Below, in pieces: positions 48,595 to 57,218 of a stretch of 64,000 bases of DNA. Made by a program: the position numbers and the translations under genes. The notes beneath the pieces were generated by a model. That model saw only the letters and a program-made list of their open reading frames with translations, did no database searches and was not told the origin of the DNA. Source of the stretch: JAYFQF01 sp034927285 (GTDB lineage: Bacteria > Bacillota > Peptococcia > DRI-13 > UBA5745). The stretch spans positions 1 to 64,000 of the forward strand of contig JAYFQF010000015.1 of assembly GCA_034927285.1 (NCBI GenBank), read 5' to 3'. The number at the start of each line of letters is the position of its first letter. Position 1 is the stretch's first letter.

Positions 48595-48624
48595 ACTATA
48601 TGGGACAGGTGGGCGGAATATGAC
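48595..48624 (-). promoter_or_regulatory. Sigma-E-type promoter of spoIVA
   Basis: GTCATATT (-35, 48617-48624) and CATATAGT (-10, 48595-48602) on the minus strand are 14 bp apart, matching the sigma-E mother-cell pattern. Confidence 0.85.
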
Positions 48625-48713
48625 AGGGGATTTCAAAAAAAGTAGGGGGCGGCCAAGGATCCCGGCGGCGGCGCTCCAGGTTCATTCATCCGGGTTCATT
48701 TATTTCCGTAATC

Positions 48714-48792
48714 AAAAAAGGACACGGCCCGCTGATCTCCGGGGAAACGAAGGCGGGAAGCCTTGATCCCGAAAAGACAGCAAGCCGTGTCC
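48714..48792 (-). terminator. Terminator with long structured apical region
   Basis: GGACACGGC (48720-48728) pairs with GCCGTGTCC (48784-48792), followed on the minus strand by TTTTTT. The 55-nt internal region can form further stems (CGGGATCAAGGC...TCCCG and others). It lies downstream of the membrane protein gene at 48827. Confidence 0.8.
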
Positions 48793-48826
48793 GAAAGGGG
48801 TATGCGTTATGCCGGCCGGCCCGATA

Positions 48827-50215
48827 TCAGCCCAAAGCCGGTCCCGCAAACACGATAATCACACTGAAGATCACCATAGCCGCCGCGCCGAAAATGCCGT
48901 TTAAGCCAAGGCCGATATCCCAGGGGGGTTTGCCGGAGCAGCCGGAAACCAGGGTGGAGGTGGCGGTAAAGGGCGAACACATGGTACTTAAAAGCCAGCC
49001 GGTAATGATGATCAGGACAAAGGTCATCTCCGTAAGGCCCAGGGATTGGGGCACAATGGCAGCCACCAGGGCGCTGCCGGTAACCACAGGGTGAATACCC
49101 AGCATGGCCGGCAGGATCATGATCAGCATGATGCAGATGCTCAATCCCACCGGAAAGTTTACCAGCCAGTCCGGAATCAGCTCCGGCAGCTTCTCTCCGA
49201 TGCCGGATACCTGCAGAGCCTTGCCCAGAAAGCCGGCGGCGGCATAAAGACCGGTTTCCACCTGGACCTTGGTCAGGGATTTTACATAATATTTCTTCAT
49301 GCCCTGTTTATACTCCGGCACATGCCTTTGGAAAAGGGCGCTGATGACGGGGAAGCTTAAGGCCACAAAAGGAATAATCACCATCAGATCCCAAGCGGTG
49401 ATCATGTTCAGAATCACGATCATGGAGATCATACACACCGCCAAAGCCAGCATTGTGTATATCTTGGGCCAATGGACCTCTTTGTCCGGTTCCGGGGTTA
49501 AAAGAGGATAACGCTTCGGGTCTTTATGCATCTTCCATTTTACCGTAGCCAGATCCAGCAGAATAAAAAGGATGCTGAAAGCGATTCCTATGGGGATCAG
49601 GCGGAGCCAGGAAATGCTGGTGGCGGAGTTGATCAGAATCATGGAAGCCCAGGCCGGAGACCAAAAGCCCGAGGAACTGTAGCCTCTGGTCAGGGAAGAA
49701 ATAAAGATATCGTCGGCGTCATAAAGCTTGGCCTGGGGTTCTAAAAGCTCATAGATAATCGCCAGCGCCGCCACGCTGATCAGCACTCCCAAAAGGTGGG
49801 AGCAAAGGCCCACCAACAGGCAAAAGCCCAGGAGGCTGCGCATCTTGGTTTGAGCCACCACCTTCAGCTCGCTTTGGTAGTCCTCGTAAAAAAACGGCAG
49901 GGAAATCATCGGAGCGCAGGTAAACAGGCAGACCAGGTTAGCGTTTTTCATCAGGGCAAAAGCCCAGGTGGAAAGCGGGGCCTTGGACCAGATCAAAAGG
50001 ATGGCGCCGCCAATAAACAAAAAGCTGTAAACCCTGCGGTTTACCTTTTTCAGCCGGGGAAAGCTCCGGGCCAGGATAACCAGAAGAAGCACGGCGCCGG
50101 TATAAGTCAGTATTCTGCTGCCCATAAAACTGTTTATCAGATAAAGAACTGCGAAAAGAATAACGATTATTCGGAAAAAATGATCAATCGGCTTGATGCC
50201 CTTGAATTCTGTCAT
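48827..50215 (-). CDS. Multi-pass membrane protein, paralogue A
   Basis: From ATG 50215 (GAGGTG site) the protein has 462 residues with about 12 membrane segments. I do not recognise the family; the length and the paired-helix-with-loop layout recall the ion transporter superfamily. Shared motifs with the paralogue at 51349 include PFFYEDYQSELK, SGFWSPAWASMI, AAGFLGKALxVSG, GIHP and GLGLNG. The conserved charged loop and the HP motif could form a substrate site. The Crp-like regulator sits just upstream in the same direction. Confidence 0.78.
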   Translation of the reverse strand: MTEFKGIKPIDHFFRIIVILFAVLYLINSFMGSRILTYTGAVLLLVILARSFPRLKKVNRRVYSFLFIGGAILLIWSKAPLSTWAFALMKNANLVCLFTCAPMISLPFFYEDYQSELKVVAQTKMRSLLGFCLLVGLCSHLLGVLISVAALAIIYELLEPQAKLYDADDIFISSLTRGYSSSGFWSPAWASMILINSATSISWLRLIPIGIAFSILFILLDLATVKWKMHKDPKRYPLLTPEPDKEVHWPKIYTMLALAVCMISMIVILNMITAWDLMVIIPFVALSFPVISALFQRHVPEYKQGMKKYYVKSLTKVQVETGLYAAAGFLGKALQVSGIGEKLPELIPDWLVNFPVGLSICIMLIMILPAMLGIHPVVTGSALVAAIVPQSLGLTEMTFVLIIITGWLLSTMCSPFTATSTLVSGCSGKPPWDIGLGLNGIFGAAAMVIFSVIIVFAGPALG

Positions 50216-50386
50216 GGGTTCACCTCGGTTAATGTCATAATCAAATCTGCCCGGGCGCCGGCTTGTAAACATTCTAAAACGCCGGGCGTCCCGGCGCTAT
50301 AACCTGCGTTATATTCAGGAAAATAAATACCCCGGGGCCCTGCCGGCGGCTGACCTGGGCTGGCAAAGAACTGCTTAGCCGAGAAA

Positions 50387-51037
50387 CTACTTTTCGGCAG
50401 GATTTGCATAAGTGCCTGACCGGACCTTTCTGCCGGGGCAGTCCGCCGCCGAATCCTCCTGTTCTTCCGTTTTTTCCTTTTCCAGCCGGGCTATTTTCAG
50501 CTGTTTTCTGGTGCGGCTGATGCTGCCGGGATGAGCGCCTACGGCCATGGCCATAACGACTTCCGACAGCGAGGCGTCCTTAGGCAGCTTCTTGGTGGAC
50601 ATCTTCTGCTCAAAAGCCAGGATTTTATCTTCCAGGGTGCCCAGGGTATTAATCTCCATGTCGTCATAGGATTCCCGAAGGCTCTGGCTGACATAGAGCA
50701 TGAAGGCATGGCAAAGCTCGTTGTCCCGTTTCAGCAGGATCAGAAATTCTTTTACCGGCACAAATTTCAGTACGGTTTTCCCCATGGAATAACAGGTGAT
50801 CTGCCGGATCTCGTCCAGAAGTCCCCCGATCCCCAACAGAGCATCCACATCGTATATGCCGATGCCCTTGATTTTTCCATCCTCAGTATTCCGCACCGAC
50901 ATCAGCATGCCTCTCTTGACAATCCAGACATAGCCGTTGAGGCCAAAGGACAGGGTGCAGAAGGTCTTCTTTTTTATTTCCATGGTCTGAAAAGGCAGCT
51001 GCTCTAAAATGCGGTTGCATAATTCCTTGTTGTCCAT
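50387..51037 (-). CDS. Crp/Fnr-like transcriptional regulator
   Basis: The 216-residue protein resembles the Crp/Fnr group. An N-terminal cupin-like sensor domain (about 15-120) with IVKRGMLMSV and YDVDALLGIGGL is followed by a linker helix (about 125-145) and a helix-turn-helix near 155-185 (DASLSEVVMAMAVGAHPGSI). It lacks the Fnr cysteine set, so it probably senses a small molecule. It is coded between the two paralogous membrane proteins and likely controls both. Confidence 0.82.
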   Translation of the reverse strand: MDNKELCNRILEQLPFQTMEIKKKTFCTLSFGLNGYVWIVKRGMLMSVRNTEDGKIKGIGIYDVDALLGIGGLLDEIRQITCYSMGKTVLKFVPVKEFLILLKRDNELCHAFMLYVSQSLRESYDDMEINTLGTLEDKILAFEQKMSTKKLPKDASLSEVVMAMAVGAHPGSISRTRKQLKIARLEKEKTEEQEDSAADCPGRKVRSGTYANPAEK

Positions 51038-51348
51038 ATTTTCCTCCGTTTTTTACCGGCTTTTGCAAACCTTATTTTTATCTTATGCAAGCCTTTTATC
51101 GGTCTTTTCAAGCCTTACGCATACTTTGCGGGCGCCTTTTGCAAGTCTTGTGCAAAAGGCTTTCTTTATTTTTCTTCAAAAAAAGGAAAAGTCCTCTTTT
51201 TCACTAATGCCATCCGACAGAAAATTTTTGGTCAAACCTTAACTCCGGTCAAGAATACCCCGGATTTCTTCCCTTGCGGCAGCAAGGTGCATATTGCGTC
51301 ATAAATCTCCCTATGCTACCATGGTCAAGGGGAGGAGGAGTCTCTTAA
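51038..51348. other. Regulatory gap between crp-like gene and paralogue B
   Basis: This 311-bp gap holds no gene. It carries repeats of a TGCAAGCCTT type (51059-51160). A candidate promoter for paralogue B, TTGCGT-17-TACCAT, lies near 51295-51323. Confidence 0.6.
51059..51160. repeat. Repeated CTTTTGCAAGCCTT-like motifs with palindrome
   Basis: Four related copies occur near 51059, 51082, 51104 and 51135. The last forms a palindrome with 10-bp arms GCCTTTTGCA (51134-51143) and TGCAAAAGGC (51151-51160). They may bind the Crp-like protein. Confidence 0.6.
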
Positions 51349-52719
51349 ATGAAGGATAAAGATCTGCTGCTGCGGCAGGCAATCATCGCGTTTGCCCTGC
51401 TGCGGCTGATTAATTATTTTCTCAGTTTGCCGCCGCTGAATTACCTCAGCGCAATTTTTCTGGCCCTGATCATGCTGAGGGCCCTGCCTAAGCTGGACAA
51501 GCCAACCGCCCTGGTGGTGACCGGCCTTTTTCTGATCGGCTCCGTGCTTTTGATCCGGTCCCGGAGCCCTTGGGAGATATGGATCGACGCCTTATTAAAG
51601 AATGCCGATCTGGTTACTCTTTTTATTTGCGTGCCGATGATGTCCATGCCGTTTTTTTACGAAGACTACCAAAGCGAACTGAAAACCCTGGTGCAGACCC
51701 GGATGCAGAACATCCTGGGCTTTTGCTTACTGGTGTCGGTCTGCGTCCACTTCCTGGCCGTACTGATCAGCGTGGGCGCCATGGCCATCATGTATGAACT
51801 GATGCATCCTTATGCGGAGCTCTACCGTTCCGAAGATACTTTTTTGCGCAGCTTGACCAGAGCATATAATGCTTCGGGGTTTTGGTCCCCGGCCTGGGCT
51901 TCCATGATCGTGCTGAACGCCCAGCTTCGGGTCCCCTGGGTATCGCTGATCCCCGTAGGGCTCGCCTTCAGCGCCATATTTATCGGGCTGGATATGGGCA
52001 GCATCTTCCTTCGGCAACGTCTTCATCCCGATGATTATCCCCGGCTCCAGGCCGAGGAAGGCGCCCGGGTGGAATGGCGAAAGCTCCGGATCATGGTGAT
52101 TTTGGCCGTTGCTTTGATCGGCATGATCATCCTGCTGAACCTGGTAACGCCCTGGGACCTGCTGATCATCGTTCCTATCGTCTCCATTGCCTTTCCTTTA
52201 TTGTCGGCGCTGCTGCAGCGTCATCTGCCGGAATACGGAGCCGGCGTCGTGAATTACTACAGAAACTCCCTGCTGAAGGTCCAGGGGCAATGCGCTCTTT
52301 TTACCGCCGCCGGCTTTTTGGGCAAGGCTTTGGACGTCTCCGGAATGGGCGCCCTTTTGCCCAAACTTTTGCCGCAGTTTTTAACCGTATACCCAACGCT
52401 GATGATCGCCGCGATCATGCTGCTTTTGATTTTGCCCTCCCTGGTGGGGATCCATCCCGCCGCCGCCGGCACCGCCCTGGTGCTGGCGGTAACGCCGGCT
52501 TCCCTGGGTCTTAGCCTGATGACGTTCAGCCTGACGGTGCTGGCGGGCTGGCTCATCGCCATCATGGTCTCCCCCTTCTCGGCCAACAGCCTGATGATCG
52601 CAGGCTTAACAGGCCGGCCCTCCTGGAGCATTTCCCTGGGCTTAAACGGTAAATTCGGCCTTTTGGCCCTGGTTTTATTCAGCATTCTGATCAGCCTGAT
52701 CGGTCCGCTGCTGGGCTGA
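51349..52719 (+). CDS. Multi-pass membrane protein, paralogue B
   Basis: The 456-residue protein is a clear paralogue of the product at 48827, with about 12 membrane segments and the same motifs (PFFYEDYQSELK, SGFWSPAWASMI, GIHPAAAGTAL, SLGLNGKFG). A GGAGGAGG site precedes it. It is transcribed away from the Crp-like gene, opposite to paralogue A. The function is unknown; secondary transport of an organic anion is plausible. Confidence 0.78.
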   Translation: MKDKDLLLRQAIIAFALLRLINYFLSLPPLNYLSAIFLALIMLRALPKLDKPTALVVTGLFLIGSVLLIRSRSPWEIWIDALLKNADLVTLFICVPMMSMPFFYEDYQSELKTLVQTRMQNILGFCLLVSVCVHFLAVLISVGAMAIMYELMHPYAELYRSEDTFLRSLTRAYNASGFWSPAWASMIVLNAQLRVPWVSLIPVGLAFSAIFIGLDMGSIFLRQRLHPDDYPRLQAEEGARVEWRKLRIMVILAVALIGMIILLNLVTPWDLLIIVPIVSIAFPLLSALLQRHLPEYGAGVVNYYRNSLLKVQGQCALFTAAGFLGKALDVSGMGALLPKLLPQFLTVYPTLMIAAIMLLLILPSLVGIHPAAAGTALVLAVTPASLGLSLMTFSLTVLAGWLIAIMVSPFSANSLMIAGLTGRPSWSISLGLNGKFGLLALVLFSILISLIGPLLG

Positions 52720-52783
52720 AAAAGTCCGCCGCATACCCCATAGGATCCAATTATCCCGATCCTTTTATCCTGATGTTTTTATA

Positions 52784-52812
52784 TTGAAAAGCGATTTGCA
52801 CTATGCTATACT
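52784..52812 (+). promoter_or_regulatory. tRNA promoter
   Basis: TTGAAA (52784-52789) and TATACT (52807-52812) are 17 bp apart; the tRNA begins 19 bp downstream. Confidence 0.88.
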
Positions 52813-52830
52813 TTAAAAGTCATGTTTTTC

Positions 52831-52905
52831 GGGCCTATAGCTCAGCGGTAGAGCGGCCGGCTCATAACCGGTTGGTCCCTGGTTCGATCCCAGGTGGGCC
52901 CACCA
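52831..52905 (+). tRNA. tRNA with CAU anticodon, probably tRNA-Ile2
   Basis: All arms fold: a 7-bp acceptor stem (with a T-G pair), GCTC/GAGC D stem, GCCGG/CCGGT anticodon stem, and CCTGG/CCAGG T stem with TTCGATC. The loop reads CTCATAA, and CCA is encoded. The GGGCCTATAGCTCAG opening is shared with tRNA-Ile(GAU). I therefore favour the lysidine-type Ile2 over elongator Met. The initiator is unlikely because positions 1 and 72 pair. Confidence 0.93.
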
Positions 52906-52918
52906 CCGAAAATGCGCG

Positions 52919-52955
52919 GCACCCCCGGTAAAATATATCCGGGGGTGCTTTTTTT
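52919..52955 (+). terminator. Terminator of the tRNA gene
   Basis: GCACCCCCGG (52919-52928) pairs with CCGGGGGTGC (52939-52948), followed by T7. Confidence 0.93.
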
Positions 52956-53032
52956 CATCTCCGCTCAGGGAGGATCTGTTTTCCTTATGCTTATTCTGTC
53001 TTTCCGGCTTTTCCGGTTTTCCGCCTTCCGGC

Positions 53033-54169
53033 TCAGTCCAGATAATCCTTCAGCTTACGGCTGCGGCTGGGATGCTTCAGCTTCCGCAGAGCCTTGGCCT
53101 CGATCTGCCGGATCCGTTCACGGGTAACGCCGAATTCCTGTCCCACTTCCTCCAGGGTCCGGGCCCGGCCGTCGTCCAGGCCAAAGCGCAGCCGCAGCAC
53201 CTTTTCCTCCCTGGGCGCCAGGGTCCGCAGCACCTCTTCCAGCTGCTCCTTCAGCAACAGGAAAGAGGCGGCCTCGGCAGGCGCCGGCGCATCGTCGTCT
53301 TCGATAAAATCACCCAGATGGCTGTCTTCTTCCTCGCCGATGGGGGTTTCCAGGGAAACCGGTTCCTGGGCAATCTTCTGAATCTCCCGCACCCGCTCTA
53401 CCGGGATATCCATTTCATCCGCAATCTCTTCCGGCGTAGGATCCCGTCCCAGCTCCTGCAAGAGCTGACGGTTCACCCGAATCAGCTTGTTTATCGTTTC
53501 CACCATATGCACCGGGATCCGGATCGTCCGGGCCTGGTCGGCGATGGCTCTGGTTATGGCCTGCCTGATCCACCAGGTGGCATAAGTACTGAATTTAAAG
53601 CCTTTGCGGAAGTCGAATTTCTCCACCGCTTTAATCAGCCCCAGATTTCCTTCCTGGATCAGGTCCAAAAACAGCATCCCCCGTCCCACATAACGCTTGG
53701 CAATGCTGACCACCAGACGCAGGTTGGCCTCCACCAGGCGCTTCTTGGCGTACTCGTCGCCTTCCTCCATCTTTTTGGCCAATTCCACTTCCTCTTCCGC
53801 GGATAAAAGGGGAACCCGGCCGATTTCTTTCAGGTACATGCGGACCGGATCGTCGATTCCGATGCCCTCCGGGACGCTTAAGTCGATCTCCACTTCGCCT
53901 TCTGCAGCGACAGCCCCGTCAATGTCGATGTTTTCTACATCCTGCTCCTCGTCCAGCTTCACCAGTTCCACCGGATCGTCGGCCTGGATTTCAATATTCA
54001 TCGACGTCAGGGTTTCGTAAACATCATCTATCTGTTCAGGCGTCAGTTCCATGTTCTGAAGAGCGTCCATGATTTCTCCATAGGTCAGGATACCGCGCTT
54101 TTTCCCCTTAGCCATCAGCTCTTTCAGCTTTTCCATTTTTATCGTTTCAGGATCTTTTTCGTTCTTCAA
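53033..54169 (-). CDS. rpoD: Primary sigma factor RpoD/SigA
   Basis: The 378-residue protein has region 1.1-like N-terminus, region 1.2 (DPVRMYLKEIGRVPLLSAEEE), region 2 (GNLGLIKAVEKFDFRKGFKFSTYATWWI), region 3 and the region 4 helix-turn-helix with VTRERIRQIEAKALRKLKHP. The start is TTG at 54169 with a GGGGAG site. An ATG 11 codons later has no ribosome binding site. It follows dnaG by 18 bp, the macromolecular synthesis arrangement. It recognises the TTGACA/TATAAT promoters seen throughout the window. Confidence 0.97.
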   Translation of the reverse strand: MKNEKDPETIKMEKLKELMAKGKKRGILTYGEIMDALQNMELTPEQIDDVYETLTSMNIEIQADDPVELVKLDEEQDVENIDIDGAVAAEGEVEIDLSVPEGIGIDDPVRMYLKEIGRVPLLSAEEEVELAKKMEEGDEYAKKRLVEANLRLVVSIAKRYVGRGMLFLDLIQEGNLGLIKAVEKFDFRKGFKFSTYATWWIRQAITRAIADQARTIRIPVHMVETINKLIRVNRQLLQELGRDPTPEEIADEMDIPVERVREIQKIAQEPVSLETPIGEEEDSHLGDFIEDDDAPAPAEAASFLLLKEQLEEVLRTLAPREEKVLRLRFGLDDGRARTLEEVGQEFGVTRERIRQIEAKALRKLKHPSRSRKLKDYLD

Positions 54170-54187
54170 GCTACCGCTCCCCCCTTC

Positions 54188-56035
54188 TCAGGGTTTTAGT
54201 CTCTGTTTTTCTATCGTCAATCCGGATAATCTACTCATTACTTCTCTTGCCCCGCTGATGTCTCCGGACTTTTCCAGCCTGGCAAGCAAGTCCATTTGTG
54301 CTTTTATCTGGTCATCCAGCCTTTTTTTCTTCAGGACAAAAAGGCTGTCGCTATATTTCTTTTCCTCATCGCCGGGGACGGCTTCCGTCAGCAAAACGGC
54401 AGTCAGCCAATCCCGCTCGTCGGGGTCCTGCACCAAAGCCAGCAATTCCTCTTCCTTCAACGCCTGATAACCGGCCTGGCGCAAAGCCTGCACCGTCAGA
54501 TACAGGTTCCTGGGCGGACCGCTTTGGAACAGCTCGCCGCCGCCCTGAGCTTCGATTTTTTCCAGGCGTTCCGGTTTTTGCAGCATAGCCCGGAACAAAA
54601 TGATCTGAGCCTGTTCCACGCCCTGAACGCCGTTTCTCCGGAATCTCCGGCCGTAAGCATCCTCCTGGCCCTGGGGTCCGGAGGCTTCGCCATCCTCCGG
54701 GGTTCCCCTGCCCGGAGTCTTCGGCCTGCCCTTGGCGCCCAAAGTATAGCGCCGCAATTCCTCTTTGATGGCCCCTTCGGGAAATCTCAGGGTATCCGCC
54801 ATCATGGTGATGTGACCCTGCCGGGCCACGGGACTTTTTATTCTGGCCAGATCCGGCAGGGTGGCCTGAATGATCTCCACCTTCCCCGCCATGGTATCAC
54901 TATCAAATTTTTCCATATTCTTGCTGAATTTATACGCAAATAAGGAAAAAGCTTTATCGGCTAAGGAAAGAAAGGCTTCCGGCCCCTGATTTTTCAGGAA
55001 TTCGTCGGGATCCTTCCCCTGGGGCACCCGGATTATCCCTACCTGGCAGCCCTGGACGTCCAGAATATCCAGGCCCCGCATGGTGGCCGCCTCACCGGCC
55101 GCGTCGGAATCATAGCAGATCAACGTCCGGTAAGTATAGCGGGTCAACAGCCTGGCCTGATCCTGGGTTAACGCTGTGCCCAGGGAAGCCACCGCATTGG
55201 TGATTCCCCGCTGATGAGCGGCGATCACATCCATATAGCCTTCCATGATGATAACCTGATCCTTTTGCCGGATAGAGCCCTTGGCCAGGTTCAGGCCGTA
55301 AAGCAGCCGCCCTTTACTAAACAGAGGCGTATCCTGAGAGTTCAGGTATTTCGGCTGCTCGTCCCCCATGGTGCGGCCGCCGAAGCCCACCACATGGGAG
55401 CGATCGTCAAAAATCGGATAGATAACCCGGTGACGGAACTTGTCGATCAGGCTATCCCGCTGGCTTTTTACCGAAAGCCCCAGGGTCAGAAGCTCTTCTT
55501 CCGTAACCTGCCTGTCCAGAAGAGCCCTGGTCAGGCTGTCCCATTGGTCCGGCGCATAACCCAGGCCAAAGGTTTCCAGAATCTCCGGAGTCAGCTGCCG
55601 GCGTTCAAAATAAGCCCGCCCCTCCTTACCCTGAGGTCCCATCAGGCAGTCCCGGTAATACTCGAAGGCCCACCGGTTGATCTGGCGCAGCCGCTTTACG
55701 CGGGCTTCCTGCCGCTTTTGGGCAGGGGTCTGCTCCTTTTCCGGCAGGGCCACGCCATAGCGGGCCGCCAGCTTCTCCACAGCTTCAAAAAAGCTGATGC
55801 CTTCCCTTTCCATCAGAAAACTAAAAACATTGCCCCCCTTGCCGCAGCCGAAGCAATGGTAGATCTGCTTTCCCGGTGATACTACAAAAGAAGGCGTTTT
55901 TTCCTGGTGAAAAGGGCATAGACCGGTGTAATTCTGGCCTTTCTTTTTTAAGACCACATGTTCGCCAATGATCTCAACGATGTCGGCCCGCTGCCGCAGG
56001 CCTTCTATAACGTCTTCTGAGATTCTGCCGTTCAC
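54188..56035 (-). CDS. dnaG: DNA primase DnaG
   Basis: The 615-residue protein has the CHC2 zinc finger (CPFHQEKTPSF...HCFGCGKGG), the TOPRIM catalytic core (IIMEGYMDVIAAHQRG, then CYDSDAAGEAA) and a C-terminal DnaB-binding helical part. The length is standard. The start is a GTG at 56033-56035. It primes the replication fork. Confidence 0.97.
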   Translation of the reverse strand: MNGRISEDVIEGLRQRADIVEIIGEHVVLKKKGQNYTGLCPFHQEKTPSFVVSPGKQIYHCFGCGKGGNVFSFLMEREGISFFEAVEKLAARYGVALPEKEQTPAQKRQEARVKRLRQINRWAFEYYRDCLMGPQGKEGRAYFERRQLTPEILETFGLGYAPDQWDSLTRALLDRQVTEEELLTLGLSVKSQRDSLIDKFRHRVIYPIFDDRSHVVGFGGRTMGDEQPKYLNSQDTPLFSKGRLLYGLNLAKGSIRQKDQVIIMEGYMDVIAAHQRGITNAVASLGTALTQDQARLLTRYTYRTLICYDSDAAGEAATMRGLDILDVQGCQVGIIRVPQGKDPDEFLKNQGPEAFLSLADKAFSLFAYKFSKNMEKFDSDTMAGKVEIIQATLPDLARIKSPVARQGHITMMADTLRFPEGAIKEELRRYTLGAKGRPKTPGRGTPEDGEASGPQGQEDAYGRRFRRNGVQGVEQAQIILFRAMLQKPERLEKIEAQGGGELFQSGPPRNLYLTVQALRQAGYQALKEEELLALVQDPDERDWLTAVLLTEAVPGDEEKKYSDSLFVLKKKRLDDQIKAQMDLLARLEKSGDISGAREVMSRLSGLTIEKQRLKP

Positions 56036-56131
56036 TGATACTACACCCGCCTAACGTTTAACGCAGTCTACATTTCGATATCGGTATCCCTTTTTCCTGC
56101 TTTTTCTCAAAGGTTTAAAAATATGTAACAA

Positions 56132-57217
56132 TTAGACAATAATGGGATTTGGTAAGGCCAAGGCCTGGAAAAGGGCCAGGCAGTACTGGTCCGTCAGGGA
56201 GGAAAGGTAATCCACCACAGCCCTTTCCGCCCCTTCCCGGCTGCCGATTTCCCGGTACATGGCCGGCAGTTTTTCCTGGTGCTTCATGAAGTGACGGAAG
56301 AGAAATTCCAGTACATACATGGCCTTTTCTTTTTCCGCCATACAATATTCGCCCTGATATACCCGTTCAAACATAAACTCCCGCATTTTCTGGAAAGCCG
56401 ACAAAAGATGAGGACTCATGAGGATCTCCCGCTGGCCCTCCTCCAGCCGGGGCAAGTTCGTATAAATCAGGTCTTTTACCAAAGTGGCGATCCGCTGGCT
56501 GTGGCTGTGGCCCAGAATTTCCGCCAGCTCCCGGGGGATCTCTTCCTCCTTCAGCACGCCGGTGCGCAGGCTGTCGTCGATATCATGCTGCACATAGGCG
56601 ATTTTGTCGGAAAAGCGGACGATCTGCCCTTCGATAGTCTTATCCCGGCGGCCGGCGGCGGAAAGCCCCCGGTGCTTGAAAATACCGTCCAGAGTTTCCA
56701 CCGTCAGATTCAGGCCCCTGCCGTCGCTGCGCTTTTCCAGGTAACTCAATACGCGGATACTGTGGCTTTGATGGTCAAAGCCTCCGGGCAAAAGCCGGTC
56801 GAATACGATTTCCCCGGAGTGAGAAAAGGGGGTATGCCCCACGTCGTGGCCCAGGGCGATAGCCTCGATCAGATCCAGGTTCAGCCCCAGGGCCCGGCCG
56901 ATGGTCCGGGAGATCTGGGAAACCTCCAGGGTATGAGTCAGTCTGGTCCGGAAGTTTTCTCCGTTGGCGGCGATATACACCTGGGTTTTATGCTTCAGGC
57001 TGCGGAAGGCCGCGGAATGGGTGATTCTGTCCCGGTCCCGCATGTAGCAGGTGCGGATTTCGTCTTCCATTTCCGTTTTGTCCTTCCGGCCGTGGCTCTC
57101 GGCGGAAAAAGCGGCCCAGGGAGCCAGCAGCTGTCTCTCCTGGGCTTCAAGCTTTTCTCTTATGCAGGATTCCTTCCCTGGTTTCCCGGTTTGGCTCATC
57201 TTCTCGGCTTGGGTCAT
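56132..57217 (-). CDS. dgt: dGTP triphosphohydrolase-like HD protein
   Basis: The 361-residue protein has the Dgt HD motif as RLTHTLEVSQISRTIGRAL, then ALGHDVGHTPFSHSGE. DRDRITHSAAFRSLKHKTQV precedes it. Such proteins hydrolyse dNTPs to deoxynucleosides and triphosphate; substrate selectivity in Firmicutes varies. It lies upstream of dnaG, a common clostridial order. Confidence 0.9.
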   Translation of the reverse strand: MTQAEKMSQTGKPGKESCIREKLEAQERQLLAPWAAFSAESHGRKDKTEMEDEIRTCYMRDRDRITHSAAFRSLKHKTQVYIAANGENFRTRLTHTLEVSQISRTIGRALGLNLDLIEAIALGHDVGHTPFSHSGEIVFDRLLPGGFDHQSHSIRVLSYLEKRSDGRGLNLTVETLDGIFKHRGLSAAGRRDKTIEGQIVRFSDKIAYVQHDIDDSLRTGVLKEEEIPRELAEILGHSHSQRIATLVKDLIYTNLPRLEEGQREILMSPHLLSAFQKMREFMFERVYQGEYCMAEKEKAMYVLEFLFRHFMKHQEKLPAMYREIGSREGAERAVVDYLSSLTDQYCLALFQALALPNPIIV

Positions 57218-57218
57218 T

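Noticed and set aside
48714..48800. Known riboswitch class in the long hairpin
   Set aside because: Compared from memory with the c-di-GMP, molybdenum cofactor, THF and fluoride riboswitch patterns; none fits. Kept only as a structured terminator.
51059..51160. CRISPR array
   Set aside because: The repeats are short, imperfect and unevenly spaced, and no cas genes are present.
52831..52905. Initiator tRNA-fMet
   Set aside because: The first acceptor pair is G-C, whereas bacterial initiators have an unpaired position 1-72, and the GGGCCTATAGCTCAG opening is Ile-like.
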